Shown: positions 1 to 8,751, counted from the stretch's first letter. The stretch is 64,000 bases of DNA from an uncultured Oscillospiraceae bacterium (GCA_910589145.1 CAJUSD010000009.1:25649-89648), one strand, 5' to 3'. The notes: generated from the letters alone by a model not told the origin. A program made the numbers and translations.

Positions 1-27
1 ATTGAATAACATATAGAGGTGAAACGC

Positions 28-2874
28 ATGGGTTTTTTGGAGAAAATCTTTGGTTCCTACTCACAGCGGGAACTAAAGCGGATTGAGCCCATTGCAAAGC
101 AGGTCTTTGCATTGGAAGATCAATTCAAGGCAATGAGCGACGAGGAATTAAAAGGCATAACCCCCAAGTTAAAGGAGCAGCTTGCCCAGGGATACAGTCT
201 CGACAGCATCCTGCCGGAAGCATTTGCAGCCTGCCGGGAAGCGGCAGACCGTGTATTGGGGAAGCGGCATTTCCCGGTACAGATTATCGGCGGCATTGTA
301 CTGCATCAGGGACGTATCGCAGAAATGCGCACCGGTGAAGGTAAGACGCAGGTAGCGGCCCTTCCCGGATATTTAAACGCCCTTACAGGAAAAGGCGTCC
401 ATGTGGTTACTGTAAACGACTACCTGGCTAAATATGGCAGTGAACAAATGGGAAAGGTTTACCGTTTTCTTGGCTTGACTGTAGGGCTGATTGTCCATGG
501 TCTGGATAAGGAAGAACGCCAGGCAGCCTATGCCTGTGATATCACTTATGGAACCAACAATGAATTTGGGTTCGATTACCTCCGCGACAACATGGTTGTA
601 TATAAGTCGGAACAGGTACAGCGGGGCCATAATTTTTGTATTGTGGACGAGGTGGACTCCATTTTGATTGATGAAGCCCGTACCCCGCTTATTATTTCCG
701 GCCAGGGGGATAAATCAACAGACCTTTATACCATCGCAGACAGGTTTGTCCGCACGCTGAAGGTTGTCAAGGTGGCGGAACTGGATTCCAAGCAGGATTC
801 GGACGAGCAGTACCAGGAAGCTGATTACCTGGTAGACGAAAAGGCCCGTACTGCAACGCTGACCCCTAACGGCGTTCACAAGGCAGAATTGTATTTTAAT
901 ATTGAGAACCTTACCGACCCGGATAATATGACATTAAGCCATCATATCAACCAGGCAATTAAGGCACATGGCACTATGCGCCGGGATGTTGATTATGTCA
1001 TTAAAGATGGACAGGTTGTAATTGTTGACGAGCATACCGGGCGCCTAATGGAAGGCAGACGGTATAACGAAGGTCTTCACCAGGCCATTGAAGCAAAGGA
1101 AAAGGTACAGGTACAGCGGGAATCCAAAACCTTAGCCACGATTACTTTCCAAAACTATTTCCGTATGTATCAAAAATTATCTGGTATGACTGGTACGGCC
1201 CTGACGGAAGAAAGCGAATTCAGGGAAATCTATAAACTGGATGTAATAGAAATTCCCACCAACAAGCCGGTTATTCGTATTGACAACCCGGATTCCATTT
1301 ATAAAACACAAAAAGCAAAATATGAAGCAGTTATTGAGCAAATTGTAAAATGCCATGAAAAAGGACAGCCTGTGCTGGTAGGAACCGTATCGGTAGAAAG
1401 ATCCGAAATGCTCAGCCAGATGCTGAAGCGGCGCGGCGTGAAACATGAAGTGCTGAACGCCAAATATCACGAAAAGGAAGCAGAAATTGTAGCCCAGGCA
1501 GGTAAATTCGGGGCAGTCACTATAGCTACCAATATGGCTGGACGCGGCACAGATATTATGTTAGGCGGCAACGCGGAATTTCTCGCCAAAGCGGAAATGC
1601 GCAAAGAGGGTATTCCAGAGGAAATTATTATTGAAGCTACTGGTTACGCCGAAACGGAAAACGAAGAAATTTTAAGCGCACGGGAAAAATTTATAGAACT
1701 AATTCAGAAATATACAAAGGAAATCGAACCAGAGGCCGAAAAAGTACGGCAGGCAGGCGGATTATTTGTAATAGGTACAGAGCGGCATGATGCACGCCGT
1801 ATTGACAACCAGCTCAGAGGGCGTTCCGGCCGTCAGGGAGATCCTGGCGAATCCCGGTTCTATCTGTCCCTGGAAGACGATCTTATGCGTCTGTTTGGGG
1901 GGGAACGCATCCAAGCTATGATGAATAACCTGGGGCTGGAGGATGATATCCCCATTGAAAACCGGATGCTGACCAATTCCATTGAATCAGCCCAGACAAA
2001 GGTAGAAGCACGTAACTTCGGTATTCGTAAAAACGTCCTGCAATATGACGACGTTATGAACCGCCAGCGTGAAATTATTTACGGCCAGCGCGGCAAGGTT
2101 CTTAACGGTGAAGATTTATCCGATTATATCTCTAAGATGATTGATGAATGTATTGAAGCTACAGTAGATACCTTCTTAGCAGATGATGAAGTAAAATATG
2201 AATGGAACTTTAATGGTTTGCGGGATCACTTTATGGGGTGGATTACTGGACCGGAAGACTTGAAATATACGGATGAGGATCTGGAGACATTGACCAGAGA
2301 CAAGGTAAAGGAGAGTCTGAAGGAGAAAGCCCATACCCTATATTCAGAAAAAGAAAAACTTTATGGAACGGAAACCATGCGGGAGCTGGAGCGGGTAATC
2401 CTTCTGCGCAATGTAGATACTCAGTGGATGGATCATATTGATGCGATGGATGAATTAAAACGTGGTATCGGCCTGCGCTCCTATGCACAGAAAGATCCTG
2501 TAGTAGAGTACCGTTTTGAAGGATTTGAAATGTTTGACCAAATGGTTAATACCATTCGGGAAGATACTGTCAAAACCTTGTTCTTAGTACAGATTAGACG
2601 GCCCAGACAACAGGAAGCTGTCGCTGCACGTCCCCCTATGGAGGAACAGCCGGAAAATGAACAGCCTTCTGTTGAGGATAAACCTTCAGCAGAGACTCAG
2701 CCACAGCAAGAAGAATATAAAGAACTGAAACGGGTTCAGGTTGCCAAACCAACTGCTACCAATGAGCACAGCACAACTGTCCAGCGGACAGTAAAAAAGA
2801 TTGGACGAAATGATCCCTGTCCTTGTGGAAGCGGAAAAAAATATAAAAAATGCTGCGGGAGAAATGAATCTTAA
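28..2874 (+). CDS. secA: Protein translocase ATPase SecA
   Basis: Motor ATPase of the Sec pathway; it pushes unfolded preproteins through SecYEG at the membrane. Visible motifs are Walker A GEGKT near residue 104, the DEVD-type Walker B in VDEVDSILIDEAR near 207, TNMAGRGTDI near 500 and QLRGRSGRQGDPG near 595. A C-terminal zinc-binding SEC-C tail reads CPCGSGKKYKKCCG. At 948 residues it is at the long end of the family because of a Glu/Gln-rich linker before the tail. I start at the ATG at 28, which has the SD AGAGGTGA about six bases upstream; the in-frame GTG at 19 lies inside that SD. It is head-on to replication from the origin near 24 kb, unlike most essential genes here. Confidence 0.98.
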   Translation: MGFLEKIFGSYSQRELKRIEPIAKQVFALEDQFKAMSDEELKGITPKLKEQLAQGYSLDSILPEAFAACREAADRVLGKRHFPVQIIGGIVLHQGRIAEMRTGEGKTQVAALPGYLNALTGKGVHVVTVNDYLAKYGSEQMGKVYRFLGLTVGLIVHGLDKEERQAAYACDITYGTNNEFGFDYLRDNMVVYKSEQVQRGHNFCIVDEVDSILIDEARTPLIISGQGDKSTDLYTIADRFVRTLKVVKVAELDSKQDSDEQYQEADYLVDEKARTATLTPNGVHKAELYFNIENLTDPDNMTLSHHINQAIKAHGTMRRDVDYVIKDGQVVIVDEHTGRLMEGRRYNEGLHQAIEAKEKVQVQRESKTLATITFQNYFRMYQKLSGMTGTALTEESEFREIYKLDVIEIPTNKPVIRIDNPDSIYKTQKAKYEAVIEQIVKCHEKGQPVLVGTVSVERSEMLSQMLKRRGVKHEVLNAKYHEKEAEIVAQAGKFGAVTIATNMAGRGTDIMLGGNAEFLAKAEMRKEGIPEEIIIEATGYAETENEEILSAREKFIELIQKYTKEIEPEAEKVRQAGGLFVIGTERHDARRIDNQLRGRSGRQGDPGESRFYLSLEDDLMRLFGGERIQAMMNNLGLEDDIPIENRMLTNSIESAQTKVEARNFGIRKNVLQYDDVMNRQREIIYGQRGKVLNGEDLSDYISKMIDECIEATVDTFLADDEVKYEWNFNGLRDHFMGWITGPEDLKYTDEDLETLTRDKVKESLKEKAHTLYSEKEKLYGTETMRELERVILLRNVDTQWMDHIDAMDELKRGIGLRSYAQKDPVVEYRFEGFEMFDQMVNTIREDTVKTLFLVQIRRPRQQEAVAARPPMEEQPENEQPSVEDKPSAETQPQQEEYKELKRVQVAKPTATNEHSTTVQRTVKKIGRNDPCPCGSGKKYKKCCGRNES

Positions 2875-3027
2875 TAGAGATGGGGTGGCTTCCCTTTTGG
2901 AAAACCCCTTTTTGCAGGTAAGTGGAAAATAAAATCCCGCATCCAAACAGCGAAAATTAACTAAATCATCCCCTGCAGACGGGCATAAGGAAAAAATCTA
3001 TTTATCCGTCAGAACTTTTAAATAATT

Positions 3028-3118
3028 AGCCTGCCCGATTGGTTAAGGTGGACCGTATAGATTGGTGCTTAGTCCCAATCTATACAGTCCACCCCACTTA
3101 GGCGGGCTTCTTTCTTTT
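3028..3118 (+). terminator. Long hairpin downstream of secA, probable terminator
   Basis: A nested inverted repeat. The inner arms 3047-3065 and 3075-3093 pair over about 18 bp with one C/A mismatch around an 8-9-base loop. The outer arms AGCCTGCC (3028-3035) and GGCGGGCT (3101-3108) also pair. A pyrimidine-rich tail TCTTTCTTTT follows. It is the first strong hairpin after secA and probably ends its transcript, though the stem is longer than a typical intrinsic terminator. Confidence 0.6.
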
Positions 3119-3403
3119 CGGTCTACTCCTGCCCCCCCCCCCACAAAAAAATTCCTATACTACTGATAAGCTGGCGGTTTTGACTTTTAATGCTAAATGT
3201 ACTTAATACCAGTTCAGCCGAACTGCCCTCAGCCCATTAGAGTTTGACACACCTCAAAGTTTTCTCTTTCAGTCATCCAAGAAACTGTCAGCTTGCGATG
3301 ATGTTGTCCCTAAAATCGAAAACTACTAATTTAAAAGTAAGTTTTTCATTGAACTCACATTTATATAAAATATCAAAATTGCTGGTTAAAAGAGGAATAT
3401 GCC
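3119..3403. repeat. Intergenic stretch with C-run and a decayed dispersed repeat
   Basis: No gene seen. It holds a run of 11 or more C residues (about 3132-3142) followed by an A-run. From about 3209 to 3365 it holds one copy of an intergenic repeat also found at 41776-41890. Shared blocks are TTTGAC, then CTCAAAG four bases later, then a closing TTCATTGAA.TCACATT block. A short palindrome AGTTCAGCCGAACT opens the copy. Confidence 0.55.
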
Positions 3404-4227
3404 ATGAATAATTTTAAAATACGGACGAAAATTTAAATTGTCTTGGGCTGTTTAATGTTCAGCGCTGCACTTATGACAGGCTACTGCCTGAATAAACTGA
3501 GGGATACCTCTGAATTAATTCCCTGTTTGTATCATGGCCCTTATATCAATTCTCTTTCTTCCGTTGCAGTGTTCCAGGAAATTTATAGAATGGAAAACTC
3601 TATTTGAAACATGGTAATGGAGCAGAGCAGAATATATCCTCCTGTAAGGATACTTGTCAGGAAGCGATGGCAGCGGCAAACGAAGATATTGAAGCTATGA
3701 ATTCCATGAACAGTACAAATCTGAATACCTTAAAGCAGGCCCTTAACCGGTTAAACGAACTGCTTCAGACTGTTACAGCTTCCCTTTCCAACCCTGAAGA
3801 AATCCAAAAGTTGGCTCTGGAGATTGAAGATGTAGTATTCCAGGCAGAGAATGCTGCCCGCCTGTTGGCCAGTGAGGCCGCAAAACATACCACAGAGATG
3901 ATTAATAACGCCATTGCATCTGTAAATGGTGGGATGATTATTGTAAACTCTACCGCTTCAGCCCTCCGCAAAGTTGGGGAGGATGTTAAAATCATGGCTG
4001 ACCTTCTCGGTGAAATTGACCGTTCTACTCATGAACAGGCTAAGGCGATTCAGGAAATGAATGAATCTATTGAATAAATTACCACTGTTGTACACGCAAA
4101 TTCAGCCACAGCTGAGGAAAATTCTACGTCCTCTGATGAGCTCTCTGCTCAGGCTGGCATTTTAGAGGGACTGATTGTGAATTTTAAATTAAAAGATGAT
4201 TTTCCCCCAACCGCTCCTCTTTCTTGA
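3404..4227 (+). pseudogene. Decayed methyl-accepting chemotaxis protein
   Basis: Remnant of a chemoreceptor. The frame opening at ATG 3404 encodes MNNFKIRTKI, then a TAA, then a membrane-like segment (IVLGCLMFSAALMTGYCL) and a ligand-domain-like stretch, ending at a TGA near 3605. Reading continues in another frame from about 3604 with an alanine-rich helical region. It ends like the C-terminal arm of MCP signalling domains: a GEID..THEQAKAIQEMNESIE segment, a TAA where Gln is expected, then ITTVVHANSATAEENS and NFKLKDD, ending at 4227. The HAMP domain and the conserved hairpin tip are not recognisable, so there is an internal deletion as well as two stops and a frameshift. No other chemotaxis gene is present here. 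Confidence 0.85.
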
Positions 4228-4254
4228 AACTATTTTTTCAGGATAGTCATGGAA

Positions 4255-4296
4255 AACGAAAGGCTCTGCCGTTACTTTCAGAGCCTTTCGTTTTTT
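4255..4296. terminator. Hairpin with T-tract, end of the MCP remnant, overlapping the convergent gene
   Basis: Arms AACGAAAGGCTCTG (4255-4268) and CAGAGCCTTTCGTT (4279-4292) are perfect complements, followed by a T-run on the plus strand. The stop codon of the minus-strand gene at 4278 lies in the right arm, so the final codons of that gene form half the hairpin. Confidence 0.85.
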
Positions 4297-4820
4297 AAGT
4301 TTCCGTCCATATCCAAAAAATACTTGGTATTGTCCCAGTCCTGGAGATGGATGTAATCATCCTCTATTTTACAAAGCGTGAAAATCTCCTTTCCGCCAAA
4401 TTCCCACAGTTTATCCAAATTCCGATTTAACATAATAACTACCAGTTCCCCATATATCAGATACCCATTTGAGCATGGGTAGATTGCATACCCAACCCCA
4501 AATATATCTAAATTTATGGTTTTTTCTATCTGTATGCTTTTAAGATTAATCGCTGTTATTCTATGGTTTTGTAATACAATCAAAGTATCGCCCTCTAATA
4601 TGGCACAATCGTTTTCATAAGAATAAAAGCTTCCAATCAGTGCAGCAAAAAAATTTTGATGAAGGGATTCCACTTTTATTGCAAAGGTTTTAGAAATATT
4701 ACTGTGACTTTTCACTTCTGGATTAAATACATAATCATAATATTGATTGTCTGCCGAATCTATTGTATAAGTTGTATCAACTGTAATTTCCACCTGATAA
4801 GTATCGTTTTCCAGCCGCAT
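4278..4820 (-). CDS. Hypothetical protein, 180 residues
   Basis: I do not recognise this protein. It is rich in beta-strand-like alternating hydrophobics and aromatics (for example GDTLIVLQNHRITAINL and YLIYGELVVIML), which would suit a few blades of a propeller-like sensor, but no motif confirms it. It has no signal peptide and no clear membrane segment. The ATG at 4820 has GGAGGT about eight bases upstream; an extension to 4862 would lack an SD and run into the upstream terminator. That terminator (4842-4872) separates it from the 3D-domain gene, so its own promoter is not obvious. Confidence 0.6.
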   Translation of the reverse strand: MRLENDTYQVEITVDTTYTIDSADNQYYDYVFNPEVKSHSNISKTFAIKVESLHQNFFAALIGSFYSYENDCAILEGDTLIVLQNHRITAINLKSIQIEKTINLDIFGVGYAIYPCSNGYLIYGELVVIMLNRNLDKLWEFGGKEIFTLCKIEDDYIHLQDWDNTKYFLDMDGNLKNERL

Positions 4821-4841
4821 TATAAATAACCTCCACATAAA

Positions 4842-4872
4842 TAAAAACGGCTGTGAGCTCATTCACAGCCGC
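4842..4872 (-). terminator. Terminator of the 3D-domain gene
   Basis: On the minus strand GGCTGTGA, a 6-base loop and TCACAGCC are followed by GTTTTTAT. It lies a few bases after the stop of the gene at 4879. Confidence 0.85.
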
Positions 4873-4878
4873 AAATAC

Positions 4879-5922
4879 TTATTCTAAAATGTAAATATTA
4901 ACTGTCCGCAGACCATTGAGGCAGCTTTCATAGTAGGTGGAATAAAACAGATCCACATCTACAATCCCCTCCATTAGTCCGGTTCCGGTATCTGCTGCCA
5001 CTGCATACCCATAAACAAACTTATTATCAGGTGAAGTAATATACAGTTTGGTACCATAGGGAATCACTTCAGGATTAACAGCTACATATCCTACCCCAGC
5101 CCGCCGTCCGCTGGCAGTCCCTGCTCCGGCTCTGGCTGTATATCCTGTTGCGGTTGCATTTTTTATTACACTTTCATAGTGAGTTGGAACCCCGTTTCGG
5201 ATGGTATAGCCAAAGTCCAAGGGAGAAACCGGAACTCCTGTAGCCCCTTGAAGCACCTCTTGTGTTTGGGGTTTTTTCACAAGCGTTTCTTCCTCCAATT
5301 GTTCTTCATAAACCATACCATCAACGGTTCTTTGTACATACACATACTTTTTCAGTCCTTCCCGGCCAGAAGTCAATATATGCTGCTTTCCATTTCGGAG
5401 AAGAGATGTTTGATGGTATTCCACTTCAAAGGGAATCACTTCTTCCTCTGTTCTGGTAACATAGTCAACCCGTTGAATGACAATATGGTCGTTCTCCTGA
5501 AGGGAGTGGGATAGGGGAAAATTAATGGTATCGTGTTCCCCTAGGGCAATGCCGGACTCAGCTAACAGGGAACTTACAGAGCCATCCGTTTTCATATACT
5601 TATTGGTTGTGTCATCAACCGTCAAAAGTACAGGAAATGCTCTGGTAATACTGATCTCTCCCACTCTACCGCTGAACCCTGTAAAATCTACGGAATCATA
5701 AGCCATTGTCATAATTCCGTATTCGGAAAGGATATCCTCTGGTTCGTCGTTAATGGTAAATCTCAGGGCGACAATATCTCCGTCACGGATATACACGGCG
5801 TTTGTTCTTTGCGACAGCATAAAGACAAAACACGCCAGCCCGGCAAATAATACCCCTACGGCGAAGATCCTGCTTTTCAGAAATTCTCCAAATTGCAGGG
5901 CATTCTGTAATAAGCGTCTCAT
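4879..5922 (-). CDS. G5 and 3D domain cell-wall protein (YabE/RpfB-like)
   Basis: Membrane-anchored, extracytoplasmic protein probably acting on peptidoglycan. Order: cytoplasmic start, one membrane segment at about residues 20-38, ubiquitin-like DUF348 repeats, a G5 domain around 150-225, and a C-terminal 3D domain from about 250. The 3D domain carries the three-aspartate pattern (AADTGTG and VDVDLF) of MltA-like lytic transglycosylase folds. In related Bacillota proteins a 3D domain next to G5 marks resuscitation or stationary-phase wall remodelling factors. ATG at 5922 has GGAG seven bases upstream. It is driven by a near-perfect promoter (6121-6149) and a 190-nt structured leader. It is followed by its own terminator. 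Confidence 0.85.
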   Translation of the reverse strand: MRRLLQNALQFGEFLKSRIFAVGVLFAGLACFVFMLSQRTNAVYIRDGDIVALRFTINDEPEDILSEYGIMTMAYDSVDFTGFSGRVGEISITRAFPVLLTVDDTTNKYMKTDGSVSSLLAESGIALGEHDTINFPLSHSLQENDHIVIQRVDYVTRTEEEVIPFEVEYHQTSLLRNGKQHILTSGREGLKKYVYVQRTVDGMVYEEQLEEETLVKKPQTQEVLQGATGVPVSPLDFGYTIRNGVPTHYESVIKNATATGYTARAGAGTASGRRAGVGYVAVNPEVIPYGTKLYITSPDNKFVYGYAVAADTGTGLMEGIVDVDLFYSTYYESCLNGLRTVNIYILE

Positions 5923-5924
5923 AG

Positions 5925-6114
5925 AATTCTCCTTTTACCTGTTCCGCCCCCCTGCCACTGCTCTGGCATTTTAATCTAAATCCCTTTCGGGATCGTTTTT
6001 CCATACAGCTTTCGGGGGTACAGTCATTGACGCAAGGATTGGTCCATGCGCTCTTTGTTTATCCTTATGGGAACTTGCTCTCATATAAGGATAAGGCTGT
6101 GTCCCATAAGACTT
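5925..6114 (-). ncRNA. Structured 5' leader upstream of the 3D-domain gene
   Basis: About 190 nt lie between the predicted start point (near 6114) and the ATG. Read on the minus strand it contains a 5' segment CTTATGGGA that can pair with TTCCCATAAG. It also contains CTTATCCTTAT, which can pair with the overlapping ATAAGGATAA; both helices need ATAAG. Downstream hairpins are ATCCC-GAAA-GGGAT and TGCCA-GAGCAG-TGGCA. I looked for the conserved c-di-AMP (ydaO) riboswitch blocks that often precede such genes and did not find them, so no family is assigned. Confidence 0.55.
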
Positions 6115-6120
6115 TAGCTT

Positions 6121-6149
6121 ATTATATTCAACCCTTATTGTTTTGTCAA
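6121..6149 (-). promoter_or_regulatory. Consensus sigma-A promoter of the 3D-domain gene
   Basis: Minus strand TTGACA (6144-6149), a 17-base spacer, TATAAT (6121-6126). Both hexamers are perfect. Confidence 0.9.
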
Positions 6150-6516
6150 ATTAGACGAATGTCTTTTTATGGCTTAATTCTGCCTTTTTCATGAAAAAAA
6201 TATATGCTTTTTTCATGTTTTTGTGAACAATACAGCGGTTTTTTCCATCTAATCTTAGTAAATATATACAAATTTGAGCAACTCTAAGTAAAAAGTTTAA
6301 AAGTATATCTATTAATCATTTTTCTTTTAATTTATTGTTATAAATATCATTTTCATAACAAAGCGCAGGAAAAACCTTCGGCATACTTTCATGACGTATA
6401 TACCAAAAGGTTCCCCTGCGTCTCATTTTATTACTACACTTTTACAGTAACCGTTCCATTGGGTAAAAGTGGAAATTATACTGCAAGCCTCTCGCCAAAG
6501 GATGTAATGCTAAAAA

Positions 6517-6999
6517 TCAACTGATATGATTACGGATAATTTCCTTGGAAGCAACAAGAATTTCTGCCAAAATACGGATTTCTTTTGGAGAGCAATCATC
6601 AATGATATCCGCAATTTCCTGCTGGAACGGCTGAATCGCATGTTCCAAATTATCACACAAAAGGGATTCCGCAGAAACATGAAGAGCATTTGCAATACGG
6701 ATCAATGATTGTATGCTCAATTTTGTAGTGCCTCGTTCTATATGAGAAATATTTGAAGGCACTAATCCTACTTTTTCCGCCAATGCCTGTTGTGTAAGCC
6801 TTTGTTTTTTACGATATTCACGTACCCGTTTACCAATTAACTCATACCGGATCTCTTGTCCTGTGTATCCAGTATCATCGCCGGAGTCACAAGAATCATT
6901 GGTTTGATCCATCTGGTATACCATATGCGTTTGGATCTGCGGCGCAATAGCCTGTTCCTGGAGTTCCGGGTTCAGGTATCCTCTTTCTTGTACATCCAT
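6517..6999 (-). CDS. XRE-family transcriptional regulator
   Basis: DNA-binding regulator. A 50-residue N-terminal extension, polar and rich in Gln, Asp and Thr, precedes an HTH_3 domain at about residues 56-112. The helix-turn-helix reads LTQQALAEKVGLVPSNISHI and is followed by the typical ERG..KLSIQSLIRIANAL. The C-terminal 45 residues form a short helical tail. ATG at 6999 has AAAGGAGA six bases upstream. It is transcribed from the promoter at 7141-7169 with a UTR of about 135 nt. The neighbours do not reveal its targets. Confidence 0.85.
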   Translation of the reverse strand: MDVQERGYLNPELQEQAIAPQIQTHMVYQMDQTNDSCDSGDDTGYTGQEIRYELIGKRVREYRKKQRLTQQALAEKVGLVPSNISHIERGTTKLSIQSLIRIANALHVSAESLLCDNLEHAIQPFQQEIADIIDDCSPKEIRILAEILVASKEIIRNHIS

Positions 7000-7140
7000 G
7001 TGTATCTCTCCTTTGACTTTTTGTAATGTCTGATACAGATAGTTAAGTTAAAATATTAGTAAGACGTAGAGCGGAGACTTGCCGTAAGCACATGGAAAGG
7101 AAGGTAGTGGACAATATTCACTATTCCTGTGTCCAATTCT

Positions 7141-7169
7141 AGTATACATGATTTTTACTTTATTGGCAA
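7141..7169 (-). promoter_or_regulatory. Promoter of the XRE regulator
   Basis: Minus strand TTGCCA (7164-7169), 17-base spacer, TATACT (7141-7146). Confidence 0.7.
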
Positions 7170-7765
7170 CAGTTTTTTAGGAATTTTCCTGTTTTTTTCT
7201 CAATAAGTCTCCGCAAAAATCAACGATTTTTCTTGATTTTTTGGTATATTTTTATTATTTTCGACGATAATTAATGAATATATACCATGTAAATAATGTT
7301 TTCCTTTGGGTCAATTTCAGAATATATATCAACATTTAGTTAAGGGGTTTTTTGTGTAATATAAATTATATATGCTATTTTTACAAATTTTTGTTAATTA
7401 ATTAGAAAATTTTTTAACTCTATATTATACAAGATATCTTTTCCACTTTTTTACATTTAATATAATAAATCTTTTTATATTCTCTTATTGATCTAAATAT
7501 ATGATAATAAGTAATATAATAAAAGCTTCTTTTTATTTTTAAAGTCGTAATTATATAATAATTTGTTTATCCTATAAGACAGAAACCTTTCATATTTTTT
7601 GCAAATCACCTTTATTTGAGTTATTATAAGTTCAATGTAAACGAGCATTAAAAACCATATTGTATGCAACTTATCCTTTGTCCAACTCATCTTCCCCCAC
7701 TGTACCCCAAAAAATAAGCTCCCTCTGGAAATACCAGAGAAAGACTTCGATTTCAAAAAATACAA
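7170..7765. other. AT-rich intergenic stretch, no supported gene
   Basis: Strongly AT-rich with many T-runs. One 90-codon minus-strand frame (7493-7765) exists, but its composition simply follows the AT richness and its internal ATG has no usable SD spacing. I see nothing else. Confidence 0.5.
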
Positions 7766-7766
7766 T

Positions 7767-7830
7767 TTTACGTTCGGAGAACTACGGAGCGCGGAAAGCT
7801 GTTTTGAGGCCGTATTAAAACTCTCTGAAT
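7767..7830 (-). pseudogene. Degenerate duplicate of the 3' end of rpsI
   Basis: Positions 7779-7814 match 8326-8361 of rpsI without gaps at 30 of 36 bases, and weaker similarity continues on both sides, including the stop codon. The minus-strand translation reads YGLKTAFRAP then a stop, against YGLKAARRAPQF in intact S9; the Gln codon CAG has become TAG. It lies about 550 bp beyond the end of the functional gene in the same orientation. Confidence 0.8.
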
Positions 7831-8129
7831 ACCAATTTTCCTTGTATCAGCATCTCGCCGGAACCAACTCTGTCTCTAAAATCTTCATCACATATAAAAC
7901 AGGGCATCATTCAATTCCAATAGATAACTTTTATAAAAAACCAATCCATCCATTATATTTCAATGTATATTTCATATACTATTCCTCCTTCCACAAAGAG
8001 TCAATTAAAAATACCTATTTTGCATTTCTGAACCATCTTTAGGAGCACAAAACTTGGTATATCACTTGTCCCATACAGCACACATCCTTTTGGTTTTGTA
8101 CCCAATTATAGCAGTTATTTTTTCTTAAA

Positions 8130-8258
8130 TTAAGCGGAACCACGACCTTCTTGGATTTCCGTTATTTTACGGACGGAAGGGGTGTAGGTAAGCTCTGTAC
8201 AAATTTTTCTTTCCTCGTCATGCAGATGCTTTACTAAATCATATACATACTTGCTGCT
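8130..8258 (-). pseudogene. Possible gene fragment (about 42 codons)
   Basis: The minus strand reads SSKYVYDLVKHLHDEERKI followed by CTELTYTPSVRKITEIQEGR and a TAA. The codon choice and amphipathic pattern look like the C-terminus of a real protein, but there is no start; it begins just after the rpsI terminator. I do not recognise the family. It sits between the rpsI copy and functional rpsI, so it may be what is left of inserted DNA. Confidence 0.3.
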
Positions 8259-8271
8259 TTATGAAAAGGAA

Positions 8272-8300
8272 AACCCCCGATGCCTGCGGCATCGGGGGTT
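8272..8300 (-). terminator. Terminator of rplM-rpsI
   Basis: Perfect 13-bp stem AACCCCCGATGCC / GGCATCGGGGGTT with a 3-base loop, followed on the minus strand by TTTTCC. It lies directly after the rpsI stop. Confidence 0.9.
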
Positions 8301-8313
8301 GAAAATCGCCCTT

Positions 8314-8718
8314 TTAGCGCTTGCTGAACTGCGGAGCGCGACGGGCTGCTTTGAGGCCGTACTTCTTACGTTCTTTCATACGAGGATCGCGGGTCAAGAA
8401 CCCGGCTTTTTTTAGGATTGGACGAATTTCGTCCCCTGTCTGAAGCAATGCGCGGGAAATGCCATGACGGATTGCTCCAGCCTGACCGGATACACCGCCA
8501 CCTGCAACAGTACATACAATATCAAACTTTCCTATTGTCTCTGTAAGCTCCATCGGCTGACGGACAATCAGTTTTAAGGTCTCAAGTCCAAAATAATCAT
8601 CAATATTACGATTATTGATGGTAATCTTTCCCTCTCCGGCATAGAGACGAACCCGGGCTACAGATTTCTTTCTTCTGCCGGTTCCATAGAAATAAGGCTT
8701 CTTATCATACATAGGCAT
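8314..8718 (-). CDS. rpsI: 30S ribosomal protein S9
   Basis: Small-subunit protein whose C-terminal tail reaches the P-site tRNA. The 134 residues show the family hallmarks: YGTGRRKKSVARVRL near the start, the GGGVSGQAGAIRHGISRAL loop, and the basic C-terminus KKYGLKAARRAPQFSKR. ATG at 8718 follows AAAGGAGG with nine bases spacing. It is the second gene of the rplM-rpsI operon, 33 bases after rplM. Its 3' end is duplicated in degenerate form at 7779-7814. Confidence 0.98.
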   Translation of the reverse strand: MPMYDKKPYFYGTGRRKKSVARVRLYAGEGKITINNRNIDDYFGLETLKLIVRQPMELTETIGKFDIVCTVAGGGVSGQAGAIRHGISRALLQTGDEIRPILKKAGFLTRDPRMKERKKYGLKAARRAPQFSKR

Positions 8719-8751
8719 AGAATTGGTCCTCCTTTCAAATCAACTTCCTGC

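Noticed and set aside
5925..6114. c-di-AMP (ydaO/yuaA) riboswitch
   Set aside because: Expected from the 3D-domain gene downstream, but the conserved aptamer blocks could not be found on the minus strand; kept as an unassigned structured leader.
7493..7765. 90-codon minus-strand frame
   Set aside because: Composition follows the AT-rich background, start context is poor and it lies within the probable insertion scar.
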